This document shows positions 21,573 to 32,309 of a DNA stretch of 64,000 nt, piece by piece. This stretch comes from Podarcis raffonei (taxonomy: Eukaryota; Chordata; Lepidosauria; Squamata; Lacertidae): contig NC_070614.1 in the NCBI RefSeq assembly GCF_027172205.1, positions 48,548,001 to 48,612,000 on the forward strand, written 5' to 3'. The notes beneath the pieces were generated by a model. The model made no database searches, had not been told where the DNA came from, and saw only the letters and a list, made by a program, of their open reading frames with translations. A program made the translations under genes and the position numbers. Positions within the stretch are counted from its first letter, which is position 1. The number at the start of each line of letters is the position of its first letter.

Positions 21573-22044
21573 CACAGTGAACAAAAGAAGGAAGCATCCC
21601 TGCAAGATCCACCCTCAGACTTAACCCCTTGCACAGGAACTGATAGATCCCTGTCACCAACAGACATCCACTGAATCCAGCTAAATTTGTGCTGAATATC
21701 TTCACCCCCTTTGAGGGCAAAATGCTTCAACCACTTTCTTTGGACAGCAGAAATTCTGAGAAGCGTTGAGGGTACAATGTGCTTGGATTGGCTTAGGTTT
21801 CTTTTTGACTTTTATGGAGTCAGCTCCCACTTTAAATGTTATTAAAAGTGATTGCCTCTCACATCTTAGGCTCAATTATGATGACAGTGTCACCCATGCT
21901 TAAATAACCATATGAAATAAATCACTTTTATGACCTCTCAGACCAGCCCTCAGCTATATTCTCCTTGTCTAGCAGGTGGCAGCAGAGACAACCCTTTCCA
22001 AAGCAAACAACAATCTCTCAAATCGCCAGACTGACAACCACCTG

Positions 22045-22165
22045 CAAAGTCTCACAAAAGAGGTTCTTGGAGGCAAGGAACCTCAAAGCTACAAGCTCCC
22101 TGGCCTTGCAAAGTCTCATAAAAGAGGTTCTTGGAGGGAAGGAGCCTCAAAGCTACGACCTACCT
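22045..22165 (+). repeat. Short imperfect tandem duplication
   Basis: The block CAAAGTCTCACAAAAGAGG and its following bases occur twice in a row, about 70 bp apart, only in unit C. Confidence 0.7.
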
Positions 22166-22243
22166 AGCCTTACATGTAATGACTTCCACATAAGGACTGC
22201 AGCCCTTTATTCGAAGGGGGGGGGTGAATCTGCACACTTGTCC

Positions 22244-22440
22244 CTGGGACAAGCAGCTACTGGTGGCACTGTGTACGACAGACCCCCCGGGAAAGGGTTC
22301 GAATGGATGGGAGGGTGGACTGCAAGCTCCTACAATGCTGCATCACCATCTCTGTGGATTCTTCACAAACCAAGTCATTTCTGAGACTGAGCTCTGTGAC
22401 AACTACAGACACATGCATGCATTACTGTACAACAGTCAGA
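22244..22440 (+). pseudogene. IGHV: V7: IGHV fragment, 5' deleted
   Basis: Related to V1 and V5. The unit-C spacer jumps directly into CDR1 (TCCCTGGGACAAGCAGCTAC), so promoter, leader, intron and FR1 are gone: about 1 kb compared with unit A. A second deletion of about 16 bp in early FR3 (GCTGCAT|CACCATC) shifts the frame, and the Trp41 codon is TGT. Conserved parts still visible are GGGAAAGGG (FR2) and the late FR3 Cys (TACTGTACAACAG). The RSS is CACATTG (22441-22447), a 24-bp spacer and ATAAAAAGG (22472-22480). Confidence 0.85.
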
Positions 22441-22480
22441 CACATTGGGACAGAGTGAAGCAGAGGCCTGTATAAAAAGG

Positions 22481-23773
22481 AGGGAGTGGTTAGAAAACAG
22501 TGACATGAAAGTGATATACAATGGATACCTGGTTCTGCTTAAAAGAAAAGCACCTCAGTTTAAACACACCTCTGCCATGTTCCATTCTCCCCACCCTTCC
22601 TCTCCCAGGTGTTTCCTCCCATCCCGGGTTAAACAGTCGGGGACAGAGAATGAGAACTGCCTAAGAAAATCGGGGAAAACATTAGCGGTGATATTCACGT
22701 CCATAGACTTCAATGCCTCAAGTCACAGAAATGGCAGCTCAGATCAATGAGACATTGAGTTAAGCCCCATTGATGGGTGCGGGAGGCCCAGCTCACATCT
22801 GGTGGAGGCCCAGTATCAGTGGAGCATTGGAGGACAGAAAAATGACAGTAAAGGGTCTTCAGTTAAAATCTGTAAGCGGTAATCTTCATCCATAGAGGGT
22901 TGAACAAATGGCTTGTGTCCTCAATGCTGGTGCTGGGGATTATATATTTTGCCAAGTTAAAAATTCATTTCGAAACTTCTCATTGACTTGAATGCTGCAT
23001 TAAACTGGCTCAGTACTGGAAATTGGTGAACATTATTTCTATTCTTAAACAGGTTGTGATTAAAGGGGGAGTATTGACTTTGAGTTACCCATTATCTTCC
23101 TTTTCAACCAACCTACCGATCGTACCAAGTGATTCTGAGATGCACTGTCATCCTTATTTATATGCAACTGCATTTTAATCTCGAAGTCGCAGATACATCT
23201 AAAAAAGTCACGCAGCTTTGTAACCGTGAACAAGAAAAAGCACAGCAAAACCACCTTTAAAATTTGGATCATGTCAAAGGTCCATCTAGTTCAGCCTCTG
23301 ACAGTGGCAAGCCAGAAGCCCTAATGGGAAACCTGAAAGAACAACCCAAGTGCAAGGTCACTCGCCCCTCCTTGAAATCCGATGCGAGCCAAACGATTTG
23401 AGGAGAAGAAAAGCCTTTGATGGTTTGTGGGGGGTTGAGCTTACTGCAGCTGCAGTGGAAAGGGCTGGCACACTGCCATTTTTATTGTAATTATCAGTAT
23501 GTTTTAAACAGATTTCATATACAGGCAATCTCCCATTTACACGGGGGTTACGTTGCAAGGCATCGCATGCATCAGTGAAATTATGTATCCATGAAACACC
23601 ATTGAAAAAGCTTTCAGAAACCCCATTCCACCCCTGTCCTGCCCCATTCCACCCCTTTTTGTGACATTTTCAGGTCACTTCTGTGTTCAGCTTGAGGCAC
23701 GTGTGCATGGTAGCGCACATATTGAATGTGTGCAAGGGGGGGCGCATGTTGCCTGTATGTACATAGTTTAAAT
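22481..23773 (+). other. V7-V8 intergenic, left part
   Basis: No gene seen. About 23268-23330 is a short SINE-like fragment (CATCTAGTTCAGCCTCTGAC). The rest is unassigned. Confidence 0.5.
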
Positions 23774-23909
23774 CAGGCATCCCCAAACTCGGCCTGCCAG
23801 CTGTTTTGGGACTACAATTCCCATCATCCCTGATCACTGGTCCTGTTAGCTAGGGATGATGGGAGTTGTAGTCTCAAAACAGCTGGAGAGCCGAGTTTGG
23901 GGGTGCCTG
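23774..23909. mobile_element. hAT-type MITE, foldback
   Basis: Starts CAGGCATCCCCAAACTCGG and ends with its inverse (CCGAGTTTGGGGGTGCCTG). The 8-bp target duplication GTTTAAAT is intact at 23766-23773 and 23910-23917. The inner part is also near-palindromic (ACAATTCCCATCATCCC and its inverse). Confidence 0.85.
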
Positions 23910-24439
23910 GTTTAAATTGTATCAATGTTCAATTGTATTTTAAGGTTTGATTTCTTGATGTATTTAGTGGTTCTTGTTTGTAAGCTGCCTTGAGTATATA
24001 TCATAATAATGAAAATAATAATGACAACAACTGCTATAGAGCCCTGCAGTGGGAAGAACCTCACTATTCTTACCTTGTTGCAGCAGCCATCCTGTCTGCC
24101 CACCCCCAAATGTACTGGAATGATACTGCCTTAAGGGCACAGGAGGGTGAATGGCATCAATAGGAGCTCTGTCACACAAGCCAGCAATGAACTACTGGGA
24201 TAGAAGGACATTGGTCTTATAAGGTATAAGGCTGCTTCCTATGCTCCTAAAAAGAACATCATTAGGGGTGCAAGGTACAATGTACTGTAAATGAAAGCTG
24301 CAATTAGGGTAGAAGGCAAAAACTGGGGAGTGTCTCCCCCAGCCCCACGACACCTTGACTGGAGTCATAACCATAAGCAGGTCTCATCTCATCCGCTTTG
24401 CTTCTTAAGTGCAGGACCAGATGTGACTGAACACCCTCT

Positions 24440-24447
24440 ATGCAAAT
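24440..24447 (+). promoter_or_regulatory. Octamer of V8
   Basis: Perfect ATGCAAAT, with TATA-like CTTAAATAGC at 24469-24478, 157 bp before the ATG. Confidence 0.85.
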
Positions 24448-24532
24448 CACCTGACCAGGCCCTTTGTGCTTAAATAGCACCATCCAGCATTGCTCCGTGA
24501 CCTGGCTGAGTCCCTTTTTGTTTTGTACTAAG

Positions 24533-24540
24533 AAAGAAAC

Positions 24541-24596
<56 letters not shown>
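24533..24596 (+). repeat. (GAAA)n in the V8 5' UTR
   Basis: About 60 bp of GAAA repeats run directly into the V8 ATG (AAAGATG). Confidence 0.9.
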
Positions 24597-24598
<2 letters not shown>

Positions 24599-25043
24599 GA
24601 GTTTCCCATTGCTTTTTTTCATTCTCCTGAGCTTCTCTCCTGGTGAGGATTTATCCTTTGTATAAAACCAAAATGTTGAGTAGAACACAAAGAGGCTCCC
24701 GATTATGACACAACTTCTGCATTCTTTTGTAGGTACGTATTCCACTCTACAGATAATTGAGTCTGGTCCAGGACTGGTGAAGCCCGGAGACTCCTTCAAG
24801 CTGACCTGTGCAGTTTCTGGGGTTCAAGTTGGTGATTATTATTGGAATTGGATCCGGCAGCCTCCAGGGAAGGGTCTGAAATGGATGGGGGATATTGAGG
24901 ACACGGATGATGGTGCTGGCACTACATACAGCCCAACATTTGGAAGTCGAATCAGCATCACCAGGGACACCTCCAAAAATGAAGTATATCTTCAGTTGAG
25001 GTCCCTGGAAACTGCAGACACAGCAGTATACTACTGTGCGCGG
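24597..25043 (+). CDS. IGHV: V8: IGHV gene segment, D-proximal, apparently functional
   Basis: Leader exon 24597-24642 encodes [15 protein letters not shown] and has donor GTGAGG. The intron is 90 bp, and V exon 24733-25043 follows TTTTGTAG. It reads [19 protein letters not shown], Cys23, [18 protein letters not shown], an acidic CDR2 ([11 protein letters not shown]), [18 protein letters not shown] and [11 protein letters not shown]. The RSS is perfect: CACAGTG (25044-25050), 23 bp and ACAAAAACC (25074-25082). It is the VH closest to the D array and has the best promoter and RSS of all VHs here, so it may be used often. Confidence 0.95.
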
Positions 25044-25082
25044 CACAGTGAGCCAGAGCAATCAAGCATCTGTACAAAAACC

Positions 25083-25950
25083 ACAATCAGTCTCAACCAC
25101 CTGCTCAGGAACTGCTGGCTATCTATCTCCAATAGATGGAGCTAACTGTCAAGTTGATTAAAGCATTTGTCTTTGTGTAAATACCAGCAAAATGGCTTCA
25201 TGATGGCACGCAATGAAGTCAAATTCCATTGAAGTCATTGAAGACACACCTCCAATATAGATGAAGAACTATGAAGTCATGTTCCATCAGATGGTTTGAT
25301 AGGTCCGCTCACCTGATTCGGTGGGCAGCGTTGCGGCTGGGTCCTGAGCCCCGGGCCCTCCCGGTGATCTGGCCCAGGGATGGAGCCTTCCCCACCGCTG
25401 CTTGTCCACACCGTCAGTGCTGGGCAGGGCCCCGCTCAAGGGGTGCCCCCTGGTGACCAATCAGCACTGATGGGGGACAGTGCCACAGGGAATTTAAACC
25501 ATGGTGTGGCGGGGAGATTGTCCTCTCATGCCCTTCACCAGATCTCCCATCCCTTGCCTCTTCTTCTGCTTTGCTGCACTACGACCTTGCTATGGACTAA
25601 TATTGGTCATCATATTTTGGGGAATTTTTTCCACTTGGCAGATTGGCTCCAGCCATTTGGTTTTTGCCTACCTTGAAGCTATGGTCACAAGTTTGTGAGG
25701 TTAGGCATTGGGTAAGCCTTTGTTTGGATGGAGGGGAGGTTGTAGCCTCTGCCTGCCCTTCCTCATTAAGGGTATCCTGTTAAAGGAAGCCGGGGGCATG
25801 GATTCTGTCCAATGCGGCCCTCCAGATGTTTCTGGATTCCAGTTCCAATCAGCACCAGCCAGCATGGCTAGGAAATGATGGGAATTGAAATCCACCAACA
25901 TCTACCTGGGATAAAGAGCTTGTCATGGCTATAGGAACTACCACAATGGC
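25083..25950 (+). other. V-to-D transition
   Basis: No gene seen. About 25792-25910 is a SINE/MITE-like fragment (GCGGCCCTCCAGATGTTTCT). No further VH leader or RSS was recognised between V8 and D1. Confidence 0.55.
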
Positions 25951-26069
25951 CAGGCATCCCCAAACTCGGGACTACAACTCCCATCATCCCTAGCGAACAG
26001 GACCAGTGGTCAGGGATGATGGGAATTGTAGTCCCAAAACATCTGGAGGGCTGAGTTTGGGGATGCCTG
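25951..26069. mobile_element. hAT-type MITE, second copy
   Basis: Same family as 23774-23909 (CAGGCATCCCCAAACTCGG to GGGGATGCCTG). Target duplication ACAATGGC / ACAATGAC (one difference), so it is older than the first copy. Confidence 0.85.
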
Positions 26070-26540
26070 ACAATGACACTATTCAAGCCTAAAACTCCAT
26101 TATTCATCCAGTAGACCAAGGAAAATTGCATTCATTGATTTATCAAACCCACCAATGCTGGGTTGTTGTTTTGTAACAATGAAATTTATAAGAAATACTT
26201 AAAATTAGAAAGTGGCCAAATGAGATCATCAGAAGAGATCTCATTGCCTTCCCTAGGTTGATGCTGGGGACAAAATATAAAGTGCTGAGGAACAATGCTG
26301 TGTACCAGAGAGTAACAACATGTACAGTCCCACGTTCATAGATTGCATATCGAGATCACATACTTAAATAAATTCACATTGTATTAATCTGTCTATATTC
26401 TTTTGTGAGAAGAAACATCCCATATCCTCTCCAAATTTCTGATGAGTGCTCCATCAGTATTTGGAGTGGAGGCTTACATGGTATCCCTCATGATTTGAAT
26501 TTCACAGTCAATGTTTTTTGTAGAGGAATACATCACTGTG

Positions 26541-26554
26541 GATCCTGGGAGTAG
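26541..26554 (+). pseudogene. IGHD: D1: IGHD relic, delta family, first of the array
   Basis: The 5' RSS is excellent: GTTTTTTGT (26513-26521, 8/9), 12 bp and CACTGTG (26534-26540, 7/7). The core is GATCCTGGGAGTAG. The 3' side is decayed: CATTGTA (26555-26561), 12 bp and GTAAAATCA (26574-26582, 5/9). Without a good 3' signal it should join poorly to JH. A CR1 tail follows at about 26615. Confidence 0.65.
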
Positions 26555-26614
26555 CATTGTAACACGCACCCTAGTAAAATCATCCATGCTCACAAAGAAA
26601 AGACACTAATGGAG

Positions 26615-26700
26615 AAGGAAGCGGTAACAGTTCACATGGGGTTGGGCTAGATTACCCTTGGGGTCCCTTCCAACTCTACAGTCCTATGATTCTATGACAT
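26615..26700 (+). mobile_element. CR1 LINE 3' end
   Basis: GGGCTAGATTACCCTTGGGG and CAACTCTACAGTCCTATGAT are the standard CR1 3' end. A bare fragment. Confidence 0.8.
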
Positions 26701-29005
26701 TATAACATGCTGATTGTACATCTGCAAAGCAACTGCTTGTCTGGAATCAAAGTGGGCCAAGCAAATGTTTTTTTGCTCTTCCACTTCTTAAATACACACA
26801 TGAACATTTTTATTTAGCTACATGATTTTCCACATCTGGAGGGTCATGTATTGTACTAAGAGAGAGAGAGAGAGAATGAACATTGCTGTCCAACTCTTGG
26901 ATGTAATTTGAATAAGCATATTTACATCCCATTTAGGTCCTTATCCCTAACCCAGATCTTAGAGAATCAGTAGGGAGTTGAGGGAGCAATAGTTCAGCTC
27001 ATACAGAAAAATCAGTGAGGGTCAGGAAGGCAGCAGGACAGTAAGGACAACTCAGCTCACCTGCTAAGGGATCTGAAGTTCTCCAGGGGCAAATTAGTGT
27101 GGTTCTCTCTCAATCCAAAACCTTTTCAGTCCAGGCAATTCATCAAAAAACATCGAGGTGCAGATGCCAAATTGTCTATTAAAAACAAAACAAAACAGTG
27201 ATCTTCAAAATTAGGAGGAATTCTAGAATATTCAGATGATCAGCAATCCAAATACACTTTCTCTTCATCTACTTATCCATCTTGACATGAGTTCCTCTTG
27301 ACTCTGCATTATTCTCTTCGCTCTCTGCATCCAAATTTATTCTCAGACAGGAAGCCCATGTGATTCTGGTTTCCACCCATACTATTAAAGGAGGAAGCTG
27401 GTAAAGACCCATGAAGATGATAGGGCAGATGGGATGAGACCAAATAAGTAATTACCAGGATAACTATTTAGTAGATGGAGAAACAGACTTGCCAAACAGA
27501 AATATGGAGGGGGGATTTCAATTTGTTTCAGGTGGAAAAGGAACCATAGTTTGGCTAGCAACTTGGTCTTTGTCATGATAATTTAAAAATGACACAGAAA
27601 TATTGCTAAATCCTTACTGCAAAATTCTATGCACGCCTTGAAGTGAAGATTATTCAAAGCCCAGCTTAATCATAAGCCATACAAGTGAATGCATGCTTAT
27701 TCCCTCAGTATGCATAACGAACTTCCGTACTGCAGAATTTGCAAAATAATCTGTATTTCCGTATTGCAGAATTTGCCATTTTTCTGGTGAACAGGAAGGT
27801 GAACAACCTCATACGTAAAATGCACAAGGGGCTCACTTAAGTATAGTACATCAAAGACTCAATCCTATTGGTGTTTTGTGGGGGGGGTATTATTTTTATT
27901 AAATTTCATGAAACATATACTTACAATGTATATGTTAATTGCAAAAAAAACCAAATCCTTATACTGACAATGCTTCCCTTCCCCTCATCCTCCCTCCAGC
28001 ACAGCAAAGGACAAAGCATATCTAAGGCATATCTATGACGCATGACTTCTCTCAAAGAATCTTGGGAACTGTAGTTTGCTGAAAATTGTAGCTACTACAG
28101 TTCCCATGAACCTTTGGGAGAAGTGGTATGTTTTAAATTAGTATTGCCTGTGCAGTGGATGTGGATCAGCCCTGTGTGAGGTTGGGAGGAGCTGTCCAGC
28201 AGCTGAAGAACAGAAGAGATGAAGGAGGCCATTCTAAGGCCCAGCAAACTGTAGAGTTGGGTTGGTTGAGTGATGGTAGACAACTAGGCCCAGGGCTTCC
28301 TTGGTCTTGCCTGCAGAGGAGCCATCATCAGAAAGAAGAGCACAGTAAACACTACAATGCCTACGCCCAAGTCTGTGTGTTGACTTTCTTATTCACATGC
28401 AAAACCCTTCTGCAACGGAAAGTATTTAATTTATGTAGTCACCTCTTTCTGAAAGAGCAACCAGGGAAGACCAGCTCTTTCCCACCTAGGGTCAGATGGG
28501 GAGACTTCTTTGCTTAACCCAGTTATCACCCGTTGTGATGTTGCTAAGGAAAGGAAAAAGCAGCAGCACAGTCACAGTGAAAAGGATTCTTTGCACTTTT
28601 GCTTGTCCAGTAGATGGCAGCCATGCCCCATAAAAATCTGTGCCAACAGTGTGCCAAACCGCATGACCACATTGCCACAAGATTGTGATGCACCTTATTA
28701 TAGAAAGTTGCTAAATCTTGAAATGCTCTTCTTCAAATGTGTGAGCGTTCACTCCTTTCCATTTGGCAAACAAAACATGTTCCTTTTGGGAACATGATAC
28801 TGTCCTACTTCACATCTGGGCACGGTTTTGGACTAATTCTACTCAGACGTAGGCCCTATTAAATTCTGTGGGTCTTGCTCCCATGTAAGTGGGGTTAGGA
28901 GTGAGGCCAATGTCAGTTGAACTTAGGACCCAGTGAAAACAATGGGGAAATTTACTAATAACTTAAGTCCTGTTGATTTCAGTAAGAAGGCTCCAAAGGG
29001 ACAGT

Positions 29006-29054
<49 letters not shown>

Positions 29055-29943
29055 CACCTTGCTTTCTGAATCACGGTGAATTTTCAACCTTTTAAAAAAT
29101 AAGGTATTATATGGGTTTTTGTTGAACTACATATCACAGTGGGGGACACATAGCGTCAAGCTATTGTACCAATATATCCCATGATAGATCTGGACTATCC
29201 TTAGAAGGTGAACAAATACATCCAAAGCTTTCTGGGAAGGCTGCATAGGAAAATGAAGAGTTCTAGATCACCACAACTTCCTCTACATACAAGTGCAGCA
29301 ATGCATTTCTATAGCACCCAGATCACTGTCTCAAAAAAATTCGGAGAGGAATGGAAGTTATTGTCAAGGCTCCATTCACAGTGCTCCATTCACATGCCTA
29401 TGCAAAAACTCCATTCACTACGTCTGAGCCAGAAGTTAGCAGGTTCAGCATGAAGTGAACGGGTGCTGTTCTGCCTCCCCAGGAACAGCAGGTGGGAGGA
29501 GACCAGAAATGTCTCCTATTCACTGAGAGCCTGCTGTGGAGGCAGCATTGGACAGTGGCTGCTGACGAGGAGGCAGATCCAGCAGCCAAAGGAGTGTGCT
29601 GTTGCCGAGACTGTGACAGGTAATGCGCTCCTTGGAGGCCGTATCTGTGGATCCTGCTGCCTGAGGCGGTAGCCTTACCTTGCCACATGGGCGTGCTGGC
29701 CCTGTTGATGGGAGATGGAATCCAACCTCATCTGGAAGGCCACAGATTCTCTATCCCTGTCCTAAAGTCAACCACATCCACAGCATATTTATATGGAAAA
29801 GCAGCATACAAACTTAAAAGGATTAATAACAATGATGAATAAGATAAACATTGCTGTTAATTTTAACTTGAGGGTGTTGATGACATGATATAATTGCTCA
29901 CTCATTCACTGAGTGGGCAAAACATTCATGCCAACTTTACAGA
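26701..29943 (+). other. Gap between D1 and D2
   Basis: No further RSS pair was recognised. It holds module block M1 (27330-27410), a foldback piece near 28045-28130 (GGGAACTGTAGTTTGC and its inverse), a (GT)n at 29004-29050 and a SINE-like fragment at 29690-29765. Confidence 0.5.
27330..27410 (+). repeat. D-module non-coding block, copy 1
   Basis: Contains GACAGGAAGCCC and, about 50 bp on, GGAGGAAGCTGGTAAAGAC. Related blocks lie at 36793, 42541 and 52216 (same strand) and 56939 (inverted), mostly between delta-type and epsilon-type D segments. Confidence 0.7.
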
Positions 29944-29971
29944 CGCTTTTGTACAGGGAAATATCAGGGTG

Positions 29972-29993
29972 TTATTATAGTTATGGGAGCTAT
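29972..29993 (+). pseudogene. IGHD: D2: IGHD relic, beta family
   Basis: 5' RSS: CGCTTTTGT (29944-29952, 7/9), 12 bp and CAGGGTG (29965-29971, 5/7). The core is 22 nt and one frame reads YYSYGSY. The 3' RSS is decayed (GACAAGA, 12 bp, CTCAAACTC). It is a close paralogue of D6, about 180 bp upstream of an alpha D in both cases. Confidence 0.6.
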
Positions 29994-30153
29994 GACAAGA
30001 ACACACAGCATGCTCAAACTCCATCCATCTCCCAGAAGACATGCATTCATGGGAGAACTTCAATCTTGAAAACCCATTGGTGCTGGTTTTCTACAATGGC
30101 ACCTGAACATGTTCTTGAGTCCTTTAGATTTTGCCAAGCCATGTATCATGGTG

Positions 30154-30170
30154 CATATTATGGCAACTAC
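30154..30170 (+). other. IGHD: D3: IGHD gene segment, alpha family
   Basis: 5' RSS: AGATTTTGC (30126-30134), 12 bp and CATGGTG (30147-30153). The 17-nt core CATATTATGGCAACTAC has a frame YYGNY. 3' RSS: CACAGTG (30171-30177, 7/7), 12 bp and TCAAAAACT (30190-30198, 7/9). Confidence 0.85.
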
Positions 30171-30575
30171 CACAGTGATTCATGCTCTGTCAAAAACTGC
30201 TGTGCAAATCAAATCAAGTTACATCCAAAGCCTACCTTCTACATACATGAAACAATCATTTTTCTGCAGCACAGATTTAAGTGGGAAAGAGTTGTGGCAT
30301 ATTTTTTTTAAAAAAAGACTGTTTTTCTAGCAAGCCAATCAAAAATCTAGACAGACTGTTTTTTCACTTCCTCCAAGTAAAACATAATATTCCTTCCACG
30401 TGTGCAAGGAACTGATCCTTCAGTGTGACAGCACCTACTGTACACTTTTGAACTCCCTGTCTACTGAAATTAGGCTGGTTCCTTCACTTACCAAATGTTT
30501 TTTGGTTAAGCCAGTCTACCCAATCATGTAAAGTGAGCACACATTCGTTTTTAACCATTGGCTCATTTGAGAGGA

Positions 30576-30656
30576 AGGGCAGGGCAGGGCAGGGCAGGGC
30601 AGGGCAGGGCATACATACATACATACATACATACATACATACATACATACATACCA
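30576..30656 (+). repeat. (GGGCA)n then (ATAC)n microsatellites
   Basis: Pentamer repeats (AGGGC) at about 30578-30610 switch to CATA repeats up to about 30655. Confidence 0.9.
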
Positions 30657-31157
30657 GCATGCCATTTTGTATTAGAAGGTGTATTTTTAAATCTGCTGAT
30701 TTTATTTGACTTCTGATCTTTCTGATCTTACCAGCACTTTTAATATATTATATATCATGTAAACTGCTCTGAGGTTTTGATAATTAACTGGTATATATAT
30801 TCTGTTAAATAAATAAAATAAAATTCTCAAGCACTGTCCCCTGAAATCTGTATTCCCTCTCCCCCACCCCCGGCACACACCCTAATACACTATCCACTGC
30901 CTCAGACCACCAGCAGTTCAGGACTGAAGCTCAGGTGGATGCCAAAACCAGGAAAGTAACTATCCAAAATTGAACAACACAAAGATGGCAGCTAACAGGC
31001 CCAAATACATAGCCAGTGGACTAGTTTCAGCTGGTCGGCCACCAGTTGGTCAACAATGCTCTAGGCAGATCCTTCATGAGAACACTGCATGAGAAACAGG
31101 TGGTCCCTTCAACATCCAATCTTGCCATGGGATTTTGCACAGCTCTGCAGCATGGTG

Positions 31158-31180
31158 TAGAATACTGGAGTGGCAGCTAC
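31158..31180 (+). other. IGHD: D4: IGHD gene segment, gamma family
   Basis: 5' RSS: GGATTTTGC (31130-31138), 12 bp and CATGGTG (31151-31157). The core is 23 nt with a frame EYWSGSY. 3' RSS: CACTGTG (31181-31187, 6/7), 12 bp and TCAAAAAGC (31200-31208, 7/9). D4 and D5 with their flanks are a tandem duplication of about 1.1 kb. Confidence 0.82.
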
Positions 31181-31244
31181 CACTGTGAAAAGAACCCTAT
31201 CAAAAAGCTTGCAAGTACAGTTTTAACCAGCAGAAAGTGGCATA

Positions 31245-31494
31245 GAAGAGTAGAAGAGTTTCAATTTGATATCCCACTTTATCACTACACTAAGGAGTCT
31301 CATAGCGGCTAACATTCTCCTTTCCCTTCCTCCCCCACAACAAACACTCTGTGAGGTGAGTGAGGCTGAGAGACTTCAAAGAAGTGTGACTAGCCCAAGG
31401 TCACCCAGCAGCTGCATGTGGAGGAGCGGAGACGCGAACCCGGTTCACCAGATTACGAGTCCACCGCTCTTAACCACTACACCACACTGGCTCA
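31245..31494 (-). mobile_element. tRNA-derived SINE, minus orientation
   Basis: The minus-strand head begins GAGCCAGTGTGGTGTAGTGG and contains GGTTCGCGTCTCCG-like B-box sequence. The tail includes CCCAAGGTCACCCAGCAGC on the plus strand. It is a familiar squamate SINE. Confidence 0.75.
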
Positions 31495-31764
31495 CGTACC
31501 ACTAAAACTGCAGCAATCTGAAATGTGGCAATTGCTGCCTGCCCCCCCAAAAAAAATCAGCTGCAAATGGTTCTAAGTTTCACATCAGATGTAAAGTTGG
31601 TTCTAAGTTTTCACATCAGATGCAAGAATGAAATCTATTTCTCAAGCACTCTCCTCTGAAAACTGTATTTCCCCATCCCCCCGCTATCCATTGCCTCAAA
31701 CAATCAGCAGTTCAGGAGCAATCCCTAGAAGATGCCAAAAGCAGGGCAAGTAGTAGGAACATCT

Positions 31765-32070
31765 CCACCCTCATTGTTCTGCCCGGACACTGAGGTCCAG
31801 CACCGAGGGCCTTCTGGTGGTTCCCTCACTGAGAGAAGTGACGTTAAAGGGAACCAGGCAGAGGGCCTTCTCGGTAGTGGCACCCACCCTGTGGAACTCC
31901 CTCCCATCAGATGTCAAGGAAATAAACAACTATCTGACTTTTAGAAGACATCTGTTTAGGGAAGTTTTTTATGTTTGAAGTTTTACTCTGTTCTGTTGGG
32001 AGCCGCCCAGAGTGGCTGGGAAAACACAGCCAGATGGATGGAGTATAAATAAGAAAATTATTATTATTAT
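31765..32070 (+). mobile_element. L2-type LINE 3' end
   Basis: Plus-strand copy of the block ending GGGAGCCGCCCAGAGTGGCT and an (ATT)n tail. It encodes VAPTLWNSLPSDVKEINNYL. It sits inside the D5 copy of the D4/D5 tandem duplication and is absent from the D4 copy, so it is younger than the duplication. Confidence 0.75.
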
Positions 32071-32289
32071 TTTAAAAAATTATGATTAGTAAAATCCAAA
32101 ATCAGGCAACCAAAGGACAGCAGCGGACAGGCCCTAGTACATGACCTGTGGACTGTTTCAAGCTGGTTGACCACCAGTTGGGCTGGAATTATCCACCAAA
32201 ATCCTTCATGAGATCATTGCATGAGAAGCAAGTGGCACCTCCCCTAATCATTCCTTCCATAGGATTTTGTACAGCTCTGTAACATCATG

Positions 32290-32309
32290 TACGATGGAGT
32301 AGCGGCTCC
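32290..32309 (+). other. IGHD: D5: IGHD gene segment, gamma family
   Basis: 5' RSS: GGATTTTGT (32262-32270, 8/9), 12 bp and CATCATG (32283-32289, only 4/7). The core is 20 nt with a frame YDGVAAP. 3' RSS: CACAGTG (32310-32316, 7/7), 12 bp and TCAAAAAGC (32329-32337). D-to-J joining looks possible; V-to-D joining may be weak. Confidence 0.75.

Noticed and set aside
28573-28600. CACAGTG in GTCACAGTGAAAAGG
   Set aside because: No nonamer at 12 or 23 bp and no V, D or J coding sequence beside it.
30576-30660. Regular short repeats resembling a CRISPR array
   Set aside because: Pure microsatellites without spacers, in a vertebrate locus.
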